The notes below the pieces were generated by a model, which saw nothing but the letters and a program-made list of their open reading frames with translations, made no database searches and was not told the DNA's origin. Both the position numbers and the translations under genes were made by a program. A stretch of DNA of 5,122 nucleotides from the NCBI GenBank assembly GCA_937892655.1, contig CALBJC010000125.1:1-5122 (forward strand), written 5' to 3'. Numbering within the stretch: position 1 is the stretch's first letter; each line of letters begins with the position of its first letter. This stretch comes from an uncultured Clostridia bacterium (GTDB lineage Bacteria > Bacillota > Clostridia > Oscillospirales > Ruminococcaceae). Below, piece by piece: positions 1 through 5,122 of this stretch.

Positions 1-853
1 TACCAAATATTATGGTAAGCAGCGAGGAATAATCGACCTTGATTTAGAAGTAAGAGAAGGCGAGTTCTTTGGCTTCATAGGTCCTAACGGTGCGGGTAAA
101 TCCACAACGATCAGAACTCTTTTAGGACTTATCAGGAAAACCTCAGGCGAGGCTGAGATCTTTTCAAAGGATATTGAAAAATTTAAAGGTGAAATCCTTT
201 CTGATATAGGCTATATGCCGTCAGAAGCGGTCTTTTACAATAATATGAAAGTAAAGGATATAATAAAGCTTTCAGCTGACCTCAGAAAAAAAGACTGTAG
301 AACAGAGGCACAGCTTTTATGCGAGCGTCTGTCTTTGGATATAAACAAAAGAATTGATGAGCTTTCTCTGGGTAACAGAAAAAAGGTATCCATTGTATGC
401 GCTATGCAGCATAAGCCATCACTTTATATCTTAGATGAGCCAACCTCAGGTCTTGACCCTCTGATGCAGAAGGAATTTTTTGATATTCTTTCAGAGCGTC
501 ATAAAGAGGGCGCTACAATGTTTTTATCATCTCATATATTATCTGAAATTCAAAAGCATTGTACTACCGCCGCTATCATAAAAGAGGGCAGGCTCGTAGC
601 ATATGATACAGTTGAAAATCTATCAAAGTCAAATGCCAAGAGAATACAGCTCATAGGCGTTAATGATATTTCGGAGAATGAGAATATAAAATCGGTAGAA
701 AAGTCTCAAAACTCTGTCAGCTTTTTGTATACAGGTGAAATCAAGGAATTTATTTCTTATGCAAATACTCTGCCGCTGACCGATATTACGATCACAGAGC
801 CTGATTTAGACGAAATATTTATGCACTACTATCAGAAGGACGGTGAGCAGTAA
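1..853 (+). CDS. ABC exporter ATP-binding subunit (BcrA/CcmA-like), 5'-truncated by window edge
   Basis: This is the nucleotide-binding subunit of an ABC-2-type exporter; it hydrolyses ATP on the cytoplasmic face to drive the permease encoded next. The reading frame is open from base 2 to the TAA at 851-853 (283 residues), and the conserved N-terminal fold, including the Walker A motif, lies upstream of the first in-frame ATG at 215. The true start is therefore outside the window, probably only some ten residues away, because the first residues (TKYYGKQRG) match the A-loop strand of the family. Visible motifs: Walker A GPNGAGKST (80-106), signature LSLGN (362-376), Walker B plus D-loop LYILDEPTSGLDP (422-460) and the switch histidine in LSSH (533-535). 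The C-terminal tail ends EPDLDEIFMHYY, typical of drug/antibiotic exporter ATPases. The signature departs from LSGGQ, and GYMPSE stands where a Q-loop glutamine is usual. The transported substrate cannot be told from the sequence. Confidence 0.95.
   Translation, partial: TKYYGKQRGIIDLDLEVREGEFFGFIGPNGAGKSTTIRTLLGLIRKTSGEAEIFSKDIEKFKGEILSDIGYMPSEAVFYNNMKVKDIIKLSADLRKKDCRTEAQLLCERLSLDINKRIDELSLGNRKKVSIVCAMQHKPSLYILDEPTSGLDPLMQKEFFDILSERHKEGATMFLSSHILSEIQKHCTTAAIIKEGRLVAYDTVENLSKSNAKRIQLIGVNDISENENIKSVEKSQNSVSFLYTGEIKEFISYANTLPLTDITITEPDLDEIFMHYYQKDGEQ
838..847 (+). promoter_or_regulatory. Ribosome binding site of the permease gene, inside the ATPase 3' end
   Basis: AGGACGGTGA lies within the last ATPase codons and resembles the full anti-SD complement AGGAGGTGA with one changed or inserted base. 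It ends 5 bases before the ATG at 853. Together with the one-base stop/start overlap (TAATG), this supports coupled translation and the chosen permease start. Confidence 0.6.
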
Positions 854-1638
854 TGACTATCTTTATAAAAGAAATCCGTCAGTCCTTCAAAGCGCTTTGT
901 ATATGGACAGCGTCGCTTGTATTCTTGCTCGCAGTATGTATATTTATGTTTCCTGAAATGAAAAACGATATGGATTCTGTCAGCAATATGTTTGCCAATA
1001 TGGGCGCATTCTCAGCGGCATTCGGTATGGATAAATTAAACTTTGGTGAGCTTATGGGCTTTTATGCCGTTGAATGCGGTAATATGATGGGTATCGGCGG
1101 TGCAATGTTTGCGGCAATCATCGGTATCAGCACCCTTTGCGATGAAGAAAACAAGAAAACAGCAGAATATTTGCTCACTCATCCTGTAAGCAGAAGCAGG
1201 GTAGTGCTTCAGAAGCTTTTATCTGTTATCTCACAGATTACAATTCTCAATACGCTTTGTGTTGTGATAACCCTCATCTGTGCGGCAATAATCGGTGAAA
1301 GCTTTGAGATGAAGGAGTTTTTGCTTTTACATCTTGCATTTTACATTATGCAGCTTGAGATAGCGTTTATCTGCTTTGCAATATCAGCCTTTTTATCAAG
1401 GGGCGGTATGGGTATAGGCATAGGCGCAGCACTTGCGTTTTACTTTATGAATTTGATTGCCAATATGACTGACAAAGCGGAATTTTTAAAATACATAACT
1501 CCGTTTTCTTATGCAGAAGCAAGCGATATCATAACAGAATCAAAAATCAATATGACCTATCTCATAATCGGTATAGCAATATCTGTAATAAGTATCATAC
1601 TTGCATTTGTAAAATACAATAAAAAAGATATCCAGTAA
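853..1638 (+). CDS. ABC-2-type exporter permease subunit
   Basis: This 261-residue polytopic membrane protein should form the membrane channel of the exporter driven by the preceding ATPase. About six hydrophobic helices can be seen, at residues ~14-33, 74-95, 124-147, 156-181, 184-205 and 234-253. Between helices 2 and 3 a cytoplasmic stretch reads DEENKKTAEYLLTHPVSR (97-114) and continues to a lysine near 121. This is a version of the E-x-x-(G)T-x-E-x-LL-x-x-PvsR-x-x-x-x-x-K pattern of ABC-2 permeases, which contacts the ATPase. The loop between helices 1 and 2 (34-73) is methionine- and phenylalanine-rich. The length fits the family (about 250-300 residues), so the gene looks intact. The ATG overlaps the ATPase TAA by one base, a strong sign of one operon and a 1:1 complex. 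The C-terminus is short and basic (KYNKKDIQ) and followed at once by a terminator, so this is probably the last gene of the operon. Substrate unknown. Confidence 0.9.
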   Translation: MTIFIKEIRQSFKALCIWTASLVFLLAVCIFMFPEMKNDMDSVSNMFANMGAFSAAFGMDKLNFGELMGFYAVECGNMMGIGGAMFAAIIGISTLCDEENKKTAEYLLTHPVSRSRVVLQKLLSVISQITILNTLCVVITLICAAIIGESFEMKEFLLLHLAFYIMQLEIAFICFAISAFLSRGGMGIGIGAALAFYFMNLIANMTDKAEFLKYITPFSYAEASDIITESKINMTYLIIGIAISVISIILAFVKYNKKDIQ

Positions 1639-1679
1639 AAAACTGACCACCTCACATAACGTGAAGTGGTCGTTTTTTT
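1637..1679. terminator. Bidirectional intrinsic terminator between convergent operons
   Basis: An 11-position stem (1645-1655 with 1661-1671) closes on the 5-base loop ATAAC. It is flanked by six A on the left (1637-1642) and seven T on the right (1673-1679). On the plus strand it ends the exporter operon; the T run begins one base after the stem. On the minus strand the left A run becomes the U tract and serves the kinase operon. One position (1651/1665) is a C-A mismatch in plus-strand RNA but a G-U wobble in minus-strand RNA. The hairpin overlaps both gene ends: the permease TAA supplies its first A bases and the kinase TAA lies in the T run. Confidence 0.88.
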
Positions 1680-3342
1680 AGAATATAATTTTTGCTGTAA
1701 ACTCTGAGTTTTGCGCATTTATTTCAAGCTTGAAGCCATGCAGGGTAGTAATACTTTTCACAATACTAAGCCCGATTCCCGTGCCGCTCTTGTTACTGCG
1801 GCTGTTGTCAGCCTTTTTAAACGGCTCGCAGAATACCTTTTCATCGCCTACAATACTATCTTTACATCTGTTTTTAATAACAAAAGTCTTGTTGTCAGCA
1901 TTTATCTTTATAGTGCTGTCAGGTAAAGAATATCTGAGCGCATTTGTAATCAGGTTTTCAATAGCGCGTGCTATCAGCCTTCTGTCAGCCTTTGCAGTAC
2001 AAGCGCCGCTGACTGAAAATGTCTTTTCCTTTTCATCAGCAAGAGGCTTGTATTTTGAAATAAGCTCGTTTGTAATCTCTATAATATCAACGTTTTCTTT
2101 CTCTAATGTTTCGTGATATTCAAGCCTTGAAAGCTCTAAAGTATCAGAAATAATTCTGTTCATATACTCAGCATTTTCTATAACAGCGTCAGCATAATAA
2201 TCCTTTTTATCCGTATTAACGTTGTCCTTTAGATTCTGAGCATAGCCGCAGATCGCTGTCAGCGGAGTTTTCAGATCGTGAGCGAGTGAATTTGTAAGGT
2301 TTTGTCTGTATAAATCAATTTCTGCCTGCGCTACATATTTATTGTACTTGGTGTGTGCTGTGATGTAAGTAATAACAACTGCCAGAACAATACCCACAAT
2401 CCACATTGCGATAATACGCCCTATAACAGAATCTAAAACATCAAATACAACAACAGCCTCAACTCTGTAGCCTGATTCATCATCTGTGTATGAAATAGTT
2501 GATGAGTCAGCGTCTGTGCTGTAATAGTAATTTTTGAAAGAATTATCTCTTACAAAGCCACATCCTACCGGTACATGATATGTTCCGAATTTCAAATCTT
2601 CATTTTCGCCATATAAAATGTTCAGAGCCTTGTTATCATAATCTGTGCCAAAGAATATTATTTCAGGTCTTTCTTCGGATATGTAAAACGTTGACTGAAC
2701 CATGTAAAGCTCTGGAATGTCATATGGTGTAAAATTATATTCTTCGATGAAATCATAATTTTCATCAAAAATGATTATATGGCCAAGATAAACAGACATA
2801 TCAAATATTTCATTATCTTCAGCTTCTGATGTCTTTTCCTGGGTCAGATAGAAACCATCTATATATATTTCGTTTTTGCCATAATGCTTTTCAAAAACCT
2901 CAATGCAATCGTCAAGGTTTGCAATAGGGGCATACATATAATTATTGCCCTCATAACCCTCTGATTCTTCCGGAACATCACCGATAACCGAATATCCTAT
3001 ATAAGCGTATGCAGAATGTGCTGTTGAGAAAATTACATTATCGTCAGCGTCAAGTATTCTGAAAGCTGAGCCGGTTTTATACTGTGGGAAATTGCCTGTT
3101 CTTTTATAATCATTGATTTTGTCCAGAACATTCTGTTCATTGTAGTCACCTTCAAGCAGATCACTTAAAATTGCATCTGTTACTGAGTAGATTCTGTCAG
3201 AACATCTGTATTCCAAAGTGCTTTTTGTAAATGAATATAAAATGAAAGTAAGAATAATAAGAATAACTGTAAAAATAATCAGCGTCTTTCTAAGCTGCTT
3301 TAGAAAAAACTTTGAAAAACCTTTTTTGTTTGTGTTTTGCAT
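1678..3342 (-). CDS. Membrane sensor histidine kinase with large acidic extracytoplasmic domain
   Basis: This 554-residue kinase senses a signal outside the membrane, autophosphorylates on histidine and passes the phosphate to the regulator encoded just upstream. Order of parts: basic cytoplasmic N-terminus (1-20), helix 1 (~20-38), extracytoplasmic sensor (~39-305), helix 2 (~306-328), a linker of about 15 residues, HisKA dimerisation domain (~345-410) and HATPase_c (~455-554). The H-box reads SLAHDLKTP with phospho-acceptor His355 (codon 2278-2280). The following DLKT fits the D-x-x-T pattern linked to phosphatase activity, so the enzyme is probably bifunctional. N-box: ENLITNALRYS (462-472). 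F-box: CEPFKKADNSRS (505-516). G2: GTGIGLSIV (520-528). The G1 box lacks DxGxG and reads IKNRCKDS. No HAMP domain fits in the short linker. The sensor has about 53 acidic against 16 basic residues and about 28 tyrosines; I recognise no known fold in it. The ATG follows a strong SD 5 bases away. Confidence 0.93.
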   Translation of the reverse strand: MQNTNKKGFSKFFLKQLRKTLIIFTVILIILTFILYSFTKSTLEYRCSDRIYSVTDAILSDLLEGDYNEQNVLDKINDYKRTGNFPQYKTGSAFRILDADDNVIFSTAHSAYAYIGYSVIGDVPEESEGYEGNNYMYAPIANLDDCIEVFEKHYGKNEIYIDGFYLTQEKTSEAEDNEIFDMSVYLGHIIIFDENYDFIEEYNFTPYDIPELYMVQSTFYISEERPEIIFFGTDYDNKALNILYGENEDLKFGTYHVPVGCGFVRDNSFKNYYYSTDADSSTISYTDDESGYRVEAVVVFDVLDSVIGRIIAMWIVGIVLAVVITYITAHTKYNKYVAQAEIDLYRQNLTNSLAHDLKTPLTAICGYAQNLKDNVNTDKKDYYADAVIENAEYMNRIISDTLELSRLEYHETLEKENVDIIEITNELISKYKPLADEKEKTFSVSGACTAKADRRLIARAIENLITNALRYSLPDSTIKINADNKTFVIKNRCKDSIVGDEKVFCEPFKKADNSRSNKSGTGIGLSIVKSITTLHGFKLEINAQNSEFTAKIIF

Positions 3343-3347
3343 TTTAT

Positions 3348-3353
3348 CTCCTC
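3348..3353 (-). promoter_or_regulatory. Ribosome binding site of the histidine kinase, touching the regulator stop codon
   Basis: On the minus strand GAGGAG stands 5 bases before the kinase ATG. Its first G is also the last base of the regulator's TAG stop (TAGAGGAG). A ribosome finishing the regulator therefore sits on the kinase SD, which favours coupled translation and settles the kinase start at 3342. Confidence 0.85.
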
Positions 3354-4030
3354 TATTCTGTAAGCTTGTAGCCCTTTGAGATAACGGTTTTTATCTGCCC
3401 GCCAGCATCACCAAGAGCGTGTCTTAGCTTTTTGATGTGATTGTCAACAATTCTGTCATTGCCAAAATAATCATATCCCCATACCTTGTCAAGAAGAGTC
3501 TGTCTGCTTATAACCCAGTTTTTATGCTCCAAAAAATATCTGAGCAGTGAAAACTCCTTAGGTGCAAGCTCTATGCTTTTTCCGTTTACTGTTACCTCAA
3601 AGGTGATAAGGTTCATAGAAATTTTTCCGCAGGTGATTTCCTTGTTGATAACCATTCCTTTTGAACGTTTTAAAAGAGCTTTGGTTTTGGCAAATAATTC
3701 AGGCAGAGAAAAAGGCTTTATTATGTAGTCATCACAGCCAAGCTCATAGCCGTACAAAACATCCTCCTGTCTTGCTCTAGCTGTCAAAAACAGGATAGGA
3801 ACAATGCTTTTTGAGCGTATCTGTCTGCATAGAGAAAACCCGTCGATATGCGGCAGCATAACATCGAGCATAATAAGGTCATAGTCATTGCTCAAAATCT
3901 TTTCAAGCCCTTCATTACCGTCAACAGCAGTAGTAATCACAATGCTGTTGTCGCTTTTGGCGCCAAAATAATCTTCAATGACCTCTCTTATCTGATTGTC
4001 GTCCTCAACCAGTAAAATCTGATATGCCAT
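3353..4030 (-). CDS. OmpR/PhoB-family response regulator (DNA-binding)
   Basis: This 225-residue transcription factor is the likely partner of the kinase 10 bases downstream. The N-terminal receiver domain (~1-120) has every key residue: acidic pocket E9-D10-D11, phospho-acceptor D56 in LIMLDVMLP (codon 3863-3865), T83 in FLTAR and K105 in YIIKPF. The C-terminal winged helix-turn-helix (~130-225) has the usual LAPKEFSLLRYFLEH and LLDKVWGYDY strands, then the recognition helix DNRIVDNHIKKLR-type segment, here DRIVDNHIKKLRHAL (192-206), and the wing ending KTVISKGYKLTE. Length is typical of the family. The ATG at 4030 directly precedes AYQILLVEDD, the first strand, and has AGAGG 8 bases upstream, so the start is secure. 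It is the first gene of the operon and is preceded by a 143-base control region with repeats that may be its own binding sites. Regulated genes are not shown by the sequence; autoregulation and the adjacent exporter are the first candidates. Confidence 0.95.
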   Translation of the reverse strand: MAYQILLVEDDNQIREVIEDYFGAKSDNSIVITTAVDGNEGLEKILSNDYDLIMLDVMLPHIDGFSLCRQIRSKSIVPILFLTARARQEDVLYGYELGCDDYIIKPFSLPELFAKTKALLKRSKGMVINKEITCGKISMNLITFEVTVNGKSIELAPKEFSLLRYFLEHKNWVISRQTLLDKVWGYDYFGNDRIVDNHIKKLRHALGDAGGQIKTVISKGYKLTE

Positions 4031-4038
4031 AAATCCAA

Positions 4039-4043
4039 CCTCT
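4039..4043 (-). promoter_or_regulatory. Ribosome binding site of the response regulator
   Basis: Minus strand AGAGG, continuing as AGAGGTTGG, is placed 8 bases before the ATG at 4030. This is a good Gram-positive SD spacing and supports the chosen start. Confidence 0.75.
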
Positions 4044-4047
4044 TTTT

Positions 4048-4063
4048 CTAAAAAGCTTTTTAG
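4048..4063. repeat. Perfect 16-base palindrome in the regulator leader
   Basis: CTAAAAAGCTTTTTAG is its own reverse complement over all 16 bases with no spacer. It lies between the possible -10 at 4062-4067, which it overlaps by two bases, and the regulator SD. With no loop it would make a poor RNA hairpin, so an operator for a dimeric protein is the more natural reading. A chance A/T-rich palindrome is also possible. Confidence 0.5.
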
Positions 4064-4090
4064 TATACTTATATCTTACAGATAAGATGT
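4062..4090 (-). promoter_or_regulatory. Possible second, activator-dependent promoter of the two-component operon
   Basis: The minus strand has TATACT (4062-4067), a 5/6 match to the -10 consensus. At 17 bases upstream the -35 position reads only ACATCT (4085-4090), a poor match, and there is no TG extension. If real, it would need an activator; the direct repeats at 4085-4114 cover and lie just upstream of that -35, where PhoB/OmpR-type activators bind. It is weaker evidence than the consensus-like promoter at 4113-4141. Confidence 0.35.
4073..4088. repeat. Inverted repeat ATCTTA-N4-TAAGAT in the regulator promoter region
   Basis: ATCTTACAGATAAGAT consists of two perfect 6-base arms around CAGA, with further TA/TA symmetry two bases outside. 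It lies in the spacer and -35 of the possible second promoter and inside the leader of the upstream promoter. It could be an operator for a dimeric repressor; no binding protein can be named. Confidence 0.45.
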
Positions 4091-4114
4091 ATCCTTTATA
4101 TATCCTAGATGTAT
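4085..4114. repeat. Direct repeats at helical spacing, candidate response-regulator binding site
   Basis: The plus strand has AGATGTAT at 4085-4092 and again at 4107-4114 (22 bases apart), and TATCCT at 4090-4095 and 4101-4106 (11 bases apart). In operon orientation these read ATACATCT and AGGATA. Tandem half-sites 11 bases apart are typical of OmpR/PhoB-family DNA binding, and such a regulator is encoded immediately downstream. The repeats are seen directly; the binding role is inferred. Confidence 0.5.
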
Positions 4115-4141
4115 TTTATCATCATTTTCTATTTTTGGCAA
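4113..4141 (-). promoter_or_regulatory. Sigma-A-type promoter of the two-component operon
   Basis: On the minus strand TTGCCA (4136-4141) is a 5/6 match to the -35 consensus, followed after exactly 17 bases by TAAAAT (4113-4118), a 5/6 match to -10. Transcription would begin near 4106, giving a leader of about 75 bases before the regulator ATG. The -35 begins right after the U tract of the upstream gene's terminator, so the layout is very compact. The -10 overlaps the outer copy of the AGATGTAT repeat, which would let a bound regulator block or tune it. Confidence 0.65.
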
Positions 4142-4142
4142 T

Positions 4143-4169
4143 AAAAAAGCACCGCTTTTGCGGTGCTTT
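4143..4169 (-). terminator. Intrinsic terminator of the acyl-CoA synthetase gene
   Basis: Four bases after the synthetase TAA, minus-strand RNA forms a perfect 10-base-pair stem (4160-4169 with 4146-4155; core GCACCGC/GCGGTGC) with an AAAA loop. The transcript then runs through six U (4143-4148), the innermost three of which can also pair in the stem. It separates the synthetase from the two-component operon transcribed in the same direction. Confidence 0.93.
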
Positions 4170-4173
4170 ACTA

Positions 4174-5122
4174 TTATGCTGTAACGATAGCGTTATCTGC
4201 GTGGAGATTGAGCTGTTCAACAGCCATTTCTCTCATCTTATACTTTAATATCTTGCCTGCAGCGTTCATAGGGAATGCATCAACAAACGATACATATCTA
4301 GGGACCTTGTGCTTAGCCATATTATCGTAAACATACTGCTTGAGCTCTTCTTCGGTCATTGTTTCGTTTTCCTTGAGTATTACGCAAGCCATAATCTCTT
4401 CGCCGTAAGCCTTGTCAGGAACGCCGATAACCTGAACGTCAGAAACCTTTGGATGAGTATAGATAAAGTCTTCGATTTCCTTAGGGTAAATATTTTCACC
4501 GCCACGGATAATCATATCCTTGATTCTGCCAGTAATCTTATAATAGCCGTTGTCAACTCTTCTTGCAAGGTCACCTGTGTGTAACCAGCCGTTTTCGTCA
4601 ATAGCAGCAGCAGTAGCCTCAGGCATCTTGTAGTAGCCCTTCATAATGTTGTAGCCTCTTGCAACAAATTCGCCGTCAACATTGTCAGGTAAATCCTCGC
4701 CTGTTTCAGGGTCAACGATCTTACACTCAACGCCGAAGATTGCGCCACCTACAGTATTAACTCTTGCCTCGATTGAGTCAGTAGTCTTACTCATTGTACA
4801 AGCAGGGGATGCCTCTGTCTGACCGTATGTGATACAGATTTCAGACATATGCATCTTTTCAATAACCTCTTCCATAACCTTGATAGGACAAGGTGAACCT
4901 GCCATGATACCTGTTCTCATATTTGAGAAATCAGTCTTTTCAAAGTCAGGGTGTGAAAGCATTGCAATGAACATTGTAGGAACGCCGTGGAATGCTGTAA
5001 TCTTTTCCTTAGTGATACAAGCTAGACCCTTTGAAGGTGAGAATGCAGGGATAGGTGACATTGTAACGCCGTGAGTAACTGAAGCTGTCATTGCAAGTAC
5101 CATACCAAAGCAGTGGAACATA
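4174..5122 (-). CDS. AMP-forming acyl-CoA synthetase (FadD-like), C-terminal part; 5' end beyond window
   Basis: This enzyme activates a carboxylic acid, probably a fatty acid, with ATP to an acyl-adenylate and then to the CoA thioester. The frame is open to the right edge. The ATG at 5119-5121 is internal, since it begins the family motif (P)MFHCFGMV that normally lies near residue 230-250, and the P-loop TSGTTG-type motif must be off the edge. Motifs in the visible 315 residues: YGQTEASP (99-106), GEFVARGYNIMKGYY (150-164), adenylate-binding GWLHTGDLA (178-186), the hinge segment GRIKDMIIRGGENIYPKEIE (198-217) and the catalytic lysine K290 in NAAGKILKYK (codon 4252-4254). All sites expected in this part are intact, so it looks functional. 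The full length is probably about 550 residues. All 22 lysines here use AAG, unlike the neighbouring genes, which suggests high expression. Exact chain-length preference cannot be judged. It has its own terminator. Confidence 0.92.
   Translation of the reverse strand, partial: MFHCFGMVLAMTASVTHGVTMSPIPAFSPSKGLACITKEKITAFHGVPTMFIAMLSHPDFEKTDFSNMRTGIMAGSPCPIKVMEEVIEKMHMSEICITYGQTEASPACTMSKTTDSIEARVNTVGGAIFGVECKIVDPETGEDLPDNVDGEFVARGYNIMKGYYKMPEATAAAIDENGWLHTGDLARRVDNGYYKITGRIKDMIIRGGENIYPKEIEDFIYTHPKVSDVQVIGVPDKAYGEEIMACVILKENETMTEEELKQYVYDNMAKHKVPRYVSFVDAFPMNAAGKILKYKMREMAVEQLNLHADNAIVTA

Noticed and set aside
215..853. Starting the ABC ATPase at the ATG at 215
   Set aside because: That start would remove Walker A (80-106), which is in the same open frame upstream; the gene begins before the window.
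1711..2116. Two overlapping plus-strand open frames opposite the kinase gene
   Set aside because: They lie fully antisense to the conserved kinase ATPase and dimerisation domains, have no SD or recognisable domain, and their composition is that of a reverse-strand shadow.
3486..3728. Plus-strand open frame opposite the response regulator
   Set aside because: It is antisense to the conserved receiver/effector domains, has no protein family character and no own promoter or SD.
4031..4142. A riboswitch or small RNA in the regulator leader
   Set aside because: The region is A/T-rich with only short symmetric DNA-type repeats; I see no multi-helix conserved fold and no terminator before the regulator start.
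4309..5074. Two plus-strand open frames opposite the acyl-CoA synthetase
   Set aside because: Both are antisense to strongly conserved adenylate-forming motifs, so the opposite strand is the coding one.
5119..5121. Treating this ATG as the start of the acyl-CoA synthetase
   Set aside because: The following FHCFGMV is an internal motif of the family, and the ATP-binding loop that must precede it is missing; the gene continues past the edge.

Overview
This window looks like ordinary chromosomal DNA from a low-to-moderate G+C Gram-positive bacterium, most likely a gut-type clostridium (Ruminococcus/Oscillospiraceae-like). That placement rests on overall composition, strong purine-rich Shine-Dalgarno sites, short A/T-rich intergenic regions and the style of the protein families. 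It is an inference; no rRNA or other marker gene is present. I found no tRNA, rRNA, CRISPR array, insertion sequence or phage gene.

Layout. (1) Bases 1-1638, plus strand: the 3' part of a two-gene ABC exporter operon. It holds an ATP-binding subunit cut by the left edge and a six-helix ABC-2-type permease, whose ATG overlaps the ATPase stop by one base. (2) Bases 1637-1679: a compact hairpin with A/T runs on both sides, which can terminate transcription from both converging operons. (3) Bases 1678-4030, minus strand: a two-component operon. An OmpR/PhoB-type response regulator comes first, and 10 bases downstream follows a membrane histidine kinase with a large, very acidic, tyrosine-rich extracytoplasmic domain and no visible HAMP domain. 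(4) Bases 4031-4173: the control region of that operon plus the terminator of the next gene. It contains one good sigma-A-type promoter, a second possible -10, direct repeats at helical-turn spacing, an inverted repeat and a 16-base palindrome. (5) Bases 4174-5122, minus strand: the C-terminal ~315 residues of an AMP-forming acyl-CoA synthetase, cut by the right edge, with its own terminator just after the stop.

How they may work together: kinase and regulator form one signalling pair, and the regulator probably also controls its own promoter. The neighbouring ABC exporter is a plausible but unproven target, because sensor/regulator pairs next to BcrAB-like exporters are common in Firmicutes. 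Here the two operons converge instead of running in the same direction, so the link is weaker. The acyl-CoA synthetase appears to be an independent transcription unit. I do not see a convincing new biological system. The most interesting parts are the unassigned acidic sensor domain and the dense regulatory region at 4048-4141.
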